Source of the DNA: a bacterium
GTDB lineage: Bacteria; Chloroflexota; Dormibacteria; UBA8260; Bog-877
Direction: 5' to 3'
Assembly: GCA_021791455.1 (NCBI GenBank)
Contig: JAJYWM010000139.1
Span: 1 to 20,721 of the forward strand
DNA length: 20,721 nucleotides
Shown: piece after piece, positions 17,070-20,721 of the stretch
How the letters are laid out: every line of letters begins with the position of its first letter
How positions within the stretch are numbered: position 1 is the first letter of the stretch
Position numbers and translations under genes: made by a program
The notes under the pieces: generated by a model
Told to the model about the DNA's origin: nothing
Database searches by the model: none
What the model saw: the letters and a program-made list of their open reading frames with translations, nothing else

Positions 17070-17876
17070 CTACTGCTGAACCTGAAGCGTCTCGGCCCAC
17101 ACACTAGTTTGCAGGCTTTGCAGCTTCCGGGAAAGGAAGGACCTGTGCGGCTCGGCAGCGGCGACCAACAAAAGACGAACGCTCCCCAGCCTGGCGATAA
17201 CACAGCCCAATGGCGTGCATCCAGGTACCTGCTCGGACAGCTCAGCCAACCGCCACCGCACCTGTTGCTCGATCGAGCCCCTGCGGCCCGCGTGGTGGTA
17301 TACGACCAAGGACTGGCCGCGCGCCACAAACTTCGCCAGCTCATCGAGATAGGCATGTTTCACTGCATTAGTGCGAGACCGGGGTACGCGGTGAGATTTG
17401 GGCCTGAATCCGTTGTCAGGGTCTGCGAAAATCAAGTCGCAGTCATGGGTAGCCGCCATCGCCCGATCCAGCCACGAACTCCTTCGGGCGCGGCGCTCTT
17501 CCATCGCCCGACTGGGCAAGTCGCGAAAGTCGAGAAAAGAAGCAAAGGTCCTCGTACCGGACGGCAGCACTCCGGCTGCCTCGACCGCCGCCACCGATCG
17601 CTGTCCCCCTTCTACCACCATCTTCGCGAGCCGATCGTAGAGATCCGGATCCAGCGTTCGCAGACGCTCCGCTTCACGGTGGCCCGGTTCAAGGTATGTG
17701 ACATGCTTGCCGTCGTGGTTGTGGTCCTCGTCCAGCACCCGGTACCAGACAATCCCAAGGCGCAGGGTTGGATGACTTGCTTCAGCGGCGCACAACCAGC
17801 GCAGCAGACCGTACTTCAGATAATCGCCTACGTCGCCGGCATAGCGGTCCTGCACGATACGCCTCGCTGCTGCCAC
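17070..17876 (-). CDS. Conserved protein of unknown function with DRYxGDxGDYxKYGLLR and FADPDNG motifs
   Basis: 268 aa from GTG at 17876. The N-terminus reads QDRYAGDVGDYLKYGLLRWL, followed by GIVWY (41-45), YLEP (61-64), IFADPDNGF (149-157) and VVYHHAGR (191-198). This pattern recalls a family of uncharacterised bacterial proteins of about this length. The DPDNG after a hydrophobic strand resembles the catalytic loop of amino-methyltransferases (DPPY-like, as in RlmJ), but no G-x-G SAM loop is obvious, so I do not assign methylation. The GTG at codon 8 (17855) may be the real start: GAGG lies six bases before it, and the protein would begin MQDRYAGD. It is a stand-alone gene 201 bases after the phosphoribosyltransferase gene, with an inverted repeat just upstream. 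Location suggests an accessory defence gene. Confidence 0.75.
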   Translation of the reverse strand: MAAARRIVQDRYAGDVGDYLKYGLLRWLCAAEASHPTLRLGIVWYRVLDEDHNHDGKHVTYLEPGHREAERLRTLDPDLYDRLAKMVVEGGQRSVAAVEAAGVLPSGTRTFASFLDFRDLPSRAMEERRARRSSWLDRAMAATHDCDLIFADPDNGFRPKSHRVPRSRTNAVKHAYLDELAKFVARGQSLVVYHHAGRRGSIEQQVRWRLAELSEQVPGCTPLGCVIARLGSVRLLLVAAAEPHRSFLSRKLQSLQTSVWAETLQVQQ

Positions 17877-18077
17877 CCTGTCCCAAGCCGGGACCAGACC
17901 TGAGCCCTCATCGGCTCAGGCGAGAGGTAGAGTAGCAGCCGCTCAATGGCCTATGAGCTCCTGGACCATCCGTGGCTCCCTGTCCCCCCACCCGCCGCAA
18001 CTGATCCGGGACGGCGGGTCGGCGCCGGCGCCACTCGATCGCTCGGCGGTGTCATAGGGGCACGGGTACTGCCGGCC
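17877..18077. other. Intergenic region between the PRTase gene and the 268-aa gene
   Basis: 201 bases holding the inverted repeat at 17899-17920 and a weak promoter-like TGCTACTCT on the minus strand. A plus-strand frame starting at 17946 runs into the antisense of the PRTase gene and is probably not coding. Confidence 0.4.
17899..17920. repeat. Perfect 8-bp inverted repeat upstream of the 268-aa gene
   Basis: CCTGAGCC, six-base spacer, GGCTCAGG. It lies 23 bases before the GTG at 17876. There is no T-run on either strand, so an operator or an mRNA leader hairpin is more likely than an intrinsic terminator. On the minus strand TGCTACTCT (around 17927-17935), an extended -10-like sequence, lies just upstream and would place the repeat near the transcription start. 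Confidence 0.5.
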
Positions 18078-18821
18078 TCAGCGAGTGGCGCACAGGCAAC
18101 ACCGGTCGAAGTCGAAGGCAGAAGCGATCGCACGTGCCCACAATGTGCCAGCCTGCGCATTGAACCCTGGATTGATGACTCGGCCGATCGGCACCGCCCC
18201 TATTACCCGGGCACCGGCAGCGGTCAGCGCCGATGCCGCGCTCTGCAGCGAGGCGCCCGTGGTGAAGGTGTCGTCTAGAATCAGGATCTGCCGCCCGCGG
18301 ACCTCCTCAGTGACCACGAAGGCCCGGTCATCGGCTCGGTTGTGCCGGACGTCCCCGCCTCCCTTGGCGAGCAGGGGACGACATTGGCCCCGGAGCCAGG
18401 GTGAGAGCTGGATCGCCCGATCCAGTGGATGGGGCAGCTCCCGGTCACGGCTGGAGGGCACGGTGGTCGCCAGGTCCCAGGACTCGCCGGCAGCCTCCGC
18501 CACGCAGGTGCCGTGGCGCCGGAGAAAGCATGTGAGCAGCGCTGCCACAATCAGCGAGAACTGATACCGGACGATTGGGTCAGGGCCATCCTTGTATCTC
18601 CGCAGCACGTCGTGCAGCTGACCGCCAACCTGGTACAGCGAGATCGGGACCACGTTGGCCACCGGGTGAGCTACCTGCGCGGATGTCTCAGCACAGCTGA
18701 AGCAGCGGCGGTGTCCAGGGTTTGGCGCTCCGTGGCAGATGTCACAGACGCCATCTGCCACTGCTGGGACGGGGACTAGGTAGCCTGCGGCCGAGTCGGC
18801 GAGATCCTGCGCGGACGGCAC
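18078..18821 (-). CDS. ComF-like phosphoribosyltransferase with zinc knot
   Basis: 247 aa from GTG at 18821. An N-terminal zinc knot (C26, C29, C40, C43) is followed by a helical region and the type I PRTase fold, with the PRPP-binding loop ILILDDTFTTGAS (179-191) and the flanking helix SAASALTAAGA. This is the architecture of ComF, the competence protein that partners with DprA-linked uptake machinery. The start is six bases after the dprA-like stop, so the two are cotranscribed. There is a second Cys pair at the very C-terminus (CCLC). PRTase-like proteins of this kind also act as toxins or effectors in RqlHI/PsyrTA-type pairs, where a RecQ-like helicase is the partner; no such helicase is in the window. 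Substrate and activity are unknown; the PRPP loop looks intact. Confidence 0.85.
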   Translation of the reverse strand: MPSAQDLADSAAGYLVPVPAVADGVCDICHGAPNPGHRRCFSCAETSAQVAHPVANVVPISLYQVGGQLHDVLRRYKDGPDPIVRYQFSLIVAALLTCFLRRHGTCVAEAAGESWDLATTVPSSRDRELPHPLDRAIQLSPWLRGQCRPLLAKGGGDVRHNRADDRAFVVTEEVRGRQILILDDTFTTGASLQSAASALTAAGARVIGAVPIGRVINPGFNAQAGTLWARAIASAFDFDRCCLCATR

Positions 18822-18827
18822 CGGCTG

Positions 18828-19766
18828 TCACCGCAACGTCAACTGGGCCGCTGGCGCTCCAACGTCGGTCAGTGCGCCCAGGATGTCACTGACCGACTCC
18901 ACAACCCTTACCCCCGGCCGGTGCGAGTAGCGTTGGGCCCACTCCTGCTCCAAAACCAAGGGTCGCACCAAGAAAAGACGCTTCCCATGCTCGAGTGCAA
19001 GTCGGGCCTGGAGCCGCGCTCCGCTGGTCGCGGATGCCTCAACAACCACGGTGCCGATGGCCATGCCGCTCATCACCACGTTGCGCATCGGGAACGAAAA
19101 GCGGGTCGGCCCCGCTCCCGGCATGAACTGCGAAACCATGGCTCCTCCGGACTCGACTATCGCCTGGGCCAGACGGCCATGCTCAGGCGGATAGACTCGG
19201 TCGATCCCCGTGCCCAGGACAGCGATTGTGCGTCCCCCGGCGGCCAAGGCGGCTCGGTGAGCCGCTGCATCGATCCCGCGCGCCATCCCGGAGACCACCG
19301 TGATGCCATGGCGGGGAAGCCTCGATGACAGCAGCCCCGCCAACTCGCGGCCACGGTCCGAAGCCTTCCGGGTCCCAACGACGGCAATCGACTTAGCGTC
19401 CTGCTTTTGAAGGGATCCCTTCACGAACAGAAACGGAGGACGGTTGTAGATCTGGCGCAAATTGGCGGGGTAATCTTGATCCAGTACCGTGACCACGCGG
19501 ACTCCCGCCGCCTGCTGGCGCTCGATCACGGCCTGAAAGCGTGAGATATCCGCGGGCGTGACGCGGTTCACCAGAGCTGCGAGTTCCGGCTCGGGCATTA
19601 GCTCCAAACCCGACCACTCTCGGCGCAGGATACGCAGGGCACTGCCCGCATCCTCAATGACAGACGCGGTCATGTACCAGGGACCATCGGTGGCGGCCGC
19701 CAGCGCCAGGACTGCCGCCGCCTCGTCGAGGTGGGCCTGGGACGAGGCCACGAACATATGTGTCAT
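18828..19766 (-). CDS. dprA: DprA/Smf-like Rossmann-fold protein, lacks the C-terminal winged helix
   Basis: 312 aa. After an N-terminal helical region, the DprA Rossmann core reads VLDQDYPANLR (94-104), PFLFVKG (111-117), IAVVGTRKAS (127-136), SGMARGIDAAAHRAAL (159-174), GTGIDRVYPPEH (185-196), FPMRN (225-229) and VVEASATSGA (241-250). Canonical DprA loads RecA onto incoming single strands. Here the usual RNRI reads RNVV and the tail after residue ~285 is too short for the winged helix found in many DprA proteins. The first ATG (19766) has GAAGGTGATAGG before it. ATG at codon 4 (19757) is seven bases after TAGGAT and could be a leaderless start. The pairing with a ComF-like PRTase inside a defence island suggests sensing of foreign DNA rather than natural transformation; this is inference. 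Confidence 0.88.
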   Translation of the reverse strand: MTHMFVASSQAHLDEAAAVLALAAATDGPWYMTASVIEDAGSALRILRREWSGLELMPEPELAALVNRVTPADISRFQAVIERQQAAGVRVVTVLDQDYPANLRQIYNRPPFLFVKGSLQKQDAKSIAVVGTRKASDRGRELAGLLSSRLPRHGITVVSGMARGIDAAAHRAALAAGGRTIAVLGTGIDRVYPPEHGRLAQAIVESGGAMVSQFMPGAGPTRFSFPMRNVVMSGMAIGTVVVEASATSGARLQARLALEHGKRLFLVRPLVLEQEWAQRYSHRPGVRVVESVSDILGALTDVGAPAAQLTLR

Positions 19767-19770
19767 CCTA
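19765..19770 (-). promoter_or_regulatory. TAGGAT -10-like element at the dprA-like start
   Basis: TAGGAT on the minus strand, matching the actinobacterial -10 consensus, lies seven bases before the codon-4 ATG (19757) and overlaps the first ATG (TAGGATG). If used, the protein starts at MFVASS and is leaderless. The competing reading is a normal ribosome site GAAGG for the first ATG. Confidence 0.3.
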
Positions 19771-19801
19771 TCACCTTCTCGCGCTCCCTGCTCCTTGGAG
19801 A

Positions 19802-19815
19802 GTCCTCTGGAGGAC
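19802..19815. repeat. Short inverted repeat GTCCTC-TG-GAGGAC
   Basis: Perfect 6-bp arms with a two-base spacer, 36 bases upstream of the dprA-like ATG. It could be a repressor site or a leader hairpin if transcription begins at the upstream candidate promoter. Confidence 0.4.
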
Positions 19816-19841
19816 CCGCCCCGAGGCCGCGCCTTCCGCCC

Positions 19842-19870
19842 AGCATATGGCGGTCAGGTGCGGAGTTGAA
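19842..19870 (-). promoter_or_regulatory. Candidate promoter for the dprA/PRTase operon
   Basis: On the minus strand TTCAAC (19870-19865) and TATGCT (19847-19842) are separated by exactly 17 bases. The -35 matches consensus at three of six positions and the -10 at four of six, so support is modest. It would give a ~70-base leader containing the 19802-19815 inverted repeat. Confidence 0.25.
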
Positions 19871-20004
19871 GGGCGGGACGCGGTCTCGACCGGATGGAGG
19901 CTGAAATACGGAGTGCCGCACTCGGTCCGAGCCGTCGGTGTCACCTCCAAGCGGCTCTAACAGCACCGCGTCCCTTCCCCCCGCCGCACCGGCCACCCCG
20001 TGGC

Positions 20005-20022
20005 GGCGGCGGATCCGCCGCC
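20005..20022. repeat. 18-bp perfect GC-rich palindrome centred on GGATCC
   Basis: GGCGGCGGATCCGCCGCC reads the same on both strands with no spacer. It lies mid-way between the divergent genes. No T-run follows on either strand, so it is not a typical terminator. It could bind a dimeric regulator or form a cruciform. Confidence 0.6.
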
Positions 20023-20175
20023 ATCCCTCTTCTCGATTGTCACCCAGCCCCCTTTGGTCGCAGGATGCTCGCGAAGTGACCGCAGGGGCACCAGCCGACC
20101 AGGCTCCAACTGGGAATCGCAGCTGTCGTGGCCCCGAAATGTTAGGAGTGTGCGCGGCCGCCGGGGGTGGCCGGA

Positions 20176-20210
20176 GCCGAGAGATGGCTCGCAACGAGGA
20201 CGCTCTCGGC
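20176..20210. repeat. 8-bp inverted repeat with 19-base spacer
   Basis: GCCGAGAG (20176-20183) and CTCTCGGC (20203-20210) are exact reverse complements. The site lies 86 bases upstream of the GmrS-like ATG. The arm spacing, nearly two helical turns between arm starts and ends, fits an operator better than a terminator. Confidence 0.45.
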
Positions 20211-20254
20211 CCAACCCATCAGGGTCGCCCAGCGCCCGGTCGTAGACCTCACAG

Positions 20255-20266
20255 CCCAGAGCTGGG
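20255..20266. repeat. Inverted repeat CCCAG-AG-CTGGG over the expected -35 of the GmrS-like gene
   Basis: Five-base arms with a two-base spacer. It covers 20259-20264, where a -35 would sit for the TATGAT at 20282, and no TTGACA-like hexamer is there. That is suggestive of a regulator-binding site overlapping the promoter. Confidence 0.35.
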
Positions 20267-20281
20267 GCACCTGCCCGCTCC

Positions 20282-20287
20282 TATGAT
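20282..20287 (+). promoter_or_regulatory. TATGAT -10 element, probable leaderless promoter of the GmrS-like gene
   Basis: TATGAT matches the -10 consensus at five of six positions and ends eight bases before the ATG at 20296. No ribosome site exists between them (ATCCACCT), so a transcript starting at or near the ATG is the simplest reading. Confidence 0.5.
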
Positions 20288-20295
20288 ATCCACCT

Positions 20296-20721
20296 ATGAA
20301 GGCTGGCCCCACCACGCTCAAGCCCCTCATCGAGGGTCAGAAACAATACCGGGTGCCGATTTTCCAGCGGCCCTACACGTGGGATGGCGCCCAGTTGAAG
20401 CAGCTTTGGACCGACATCTTGGCCCAGTACGAGCTGCTCCAGGCGGAACAGCATGGATCCGGCGGGCCCAAGCGATCCCGGCACTTCCTGGGCAGTTTCG
20501 TGCTCGCCCCGATCCTAACTGGCGCAAGTAGCGTTTCGCCCTACCTGGTCATCGACGGGCAGCAGCGGCTGATCACGCTCTTCCTGGCTCTGGCGGCCCT
20601 GCGAGATGTGGAGTCCGAGAAGGACCCCGAGGCTCGGGCCAAATACGACCAGCTCTATCTCAAGAACGAGTACGCGGATGGCATGGAACGCTACAAGATG
20701 CTGCCCGCCAAGGCGGATCGC
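20296..20721 (+). CDS. N-terminal part of a DUF262 / GmrS-type restriction protein (3' end outside window)
   Basis: 142 residues run open to the right edge. An in-frame TGA four codons upstream (20284-20286) makes ATG 20296 the first possible start. DUF262 hallmarks are present: YRVPIFQRPYTWD (18-30), HFLGSFVL (63-70) and VIDGQQRLITL (85-95), where DGQQR belongs to the ParB/Srx-like NTP-hydrolysing active site. In GmrSD, BrxU and SspE-like proteins this domain senses modified DNA and drives an HNH (DUF1524) nuclease, often in the same chain; that half would be beyond the edge. It is transcribed away from the dprA-like gene and appears leaderless. It is either a type IV restriction enzyme or one member of a larger system to the right. 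A short insert rich in Glu/Gly/Lys/Arg follows residue 50. Confidence 0.85.
   Translation, partial: MKAGPTTLKPLIEGQKQYRVPIFQRPYTWDGAQLKQLWTDILAQYELLQAEQHGSGGPKRSRHFLGSFVLAPILTGASSVSPYLVIDGQQRLITLFLALAALRDVESEKDPEARAKYDQLYLKNEYADGMERYKMLPAKADR

Larger units (their letters stand above)
19767..20295. other. Divergent control region between the dprA-like and GmrS-like genes
   Basis: 529 bases with no convincing gene. A minus-strand frame (20194-19763) that overlaps the dprA-like start is Arg/Pro/Gly-rich with no protein signature. The region holds an 18-bp palindrome, three other inverted repeats and candidate promoters facing both ways, consistent with a shared regulatory region. Confidence 0.55.

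Noticed and set aside
17946..18278. 110-aa plus-strand frame beginning MAYELLDHPW
   Set aside because: Only its first ~45 codons are outside the PRTase gene; the rest is antisense to the conserved PRPP loop region. No motif.
19763..20194. 143-aa minus-strand frame in the divergent region, overlapping the dprA-like start
   Set aside because: Arg/Gly/Pro-rich with no motif or ribosome site, and it runs through the 18-bp palindrome. It looks like non-coding DNA kept open by high GC.
1..20721. CRISPR array, tRNA, rRNA, integrase or transposase
   Set aside because: I looked in the gaps and at the gene ends and saw no regular repeat-spacer pattern, cloverleaf, rRNA-like stretch or recombinase motif.

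Overview
The window is visibly GC-rich. It uses GTG starts freely, packs genes tightly, and carries TANNNT hexamers 6-8 bases before several start codons. This suggests an actinobacterium or a similar high-GC lineage with leaderless transcripts. The sequence alone does not fix the taxon. I see no rRNA, tRNA, CRISPR array, integrase, transposase or insertion sequence. Nearly every gene looks like part of a defence island built around DNA restriction and processing.

Layout, left to right. (1) 3-1205, plus strand: the C-terminal 400 residues of a large DUF1998 protein, probably a helicase, cut by the window edge. (2) 16520 down to 1312, minus strand: a continuous five-gene operon. In transcription order it holds a giant DEAD/DEAH helicase with DUF1998 and a C-terminal Vsr/DUF559-like nuclease (1755 aa), a DrmD-type SNF2 helicase (978 aa from the preferred start), a DrmMI-like N6-adenine DNA methyltransferase (1325 aa), an McrB-type AAA+ translocase with an N-terminal reader region (611 aa), and an McrC nuclease (400 aa). 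The last four start inside the stop codon of the gene before them (ATGA three times, TAGTG once). A 116-aa ORF (16864-16514) that also overlaps the first gene may be a sixth, leading member. (3) 17876-17070, minus: a conserved protein of unknown function. (4) 19766-18078, minus: a DprA/Smf-like protein followed 6 bases later by a ComF-like phosphoribosyltransferase. (5) From 20296, plus: the N-terminal 142 residues of a DUF262/GmrS-type restriction protein, cut by the right edge.

The central operon is the most interesting part. It joins the helicase and methylase accessory genes typical of class 1 DISARM to an McrBC restriction motor. A Druantia DruE- or MrfA-like helicase-nuclease stands where DISARM would have DrmA, DrmB and DrmC. 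A working model (inference) is as follows: the methylase marks self DNA, McrBC translocates on and cuts incoming DNA as in LlaJI-type systems that pair McrBC-like subunits with methylases, and the two other motors unwind or remodel DNA and feed the fused nuclease. The DprA/PRTase pair and the GmrS-like gene are likely separate defence modules in the same island.

The longest stretch without a gene is 19767-20295, a divergent control region with several inverted repeats and candidate promoters.
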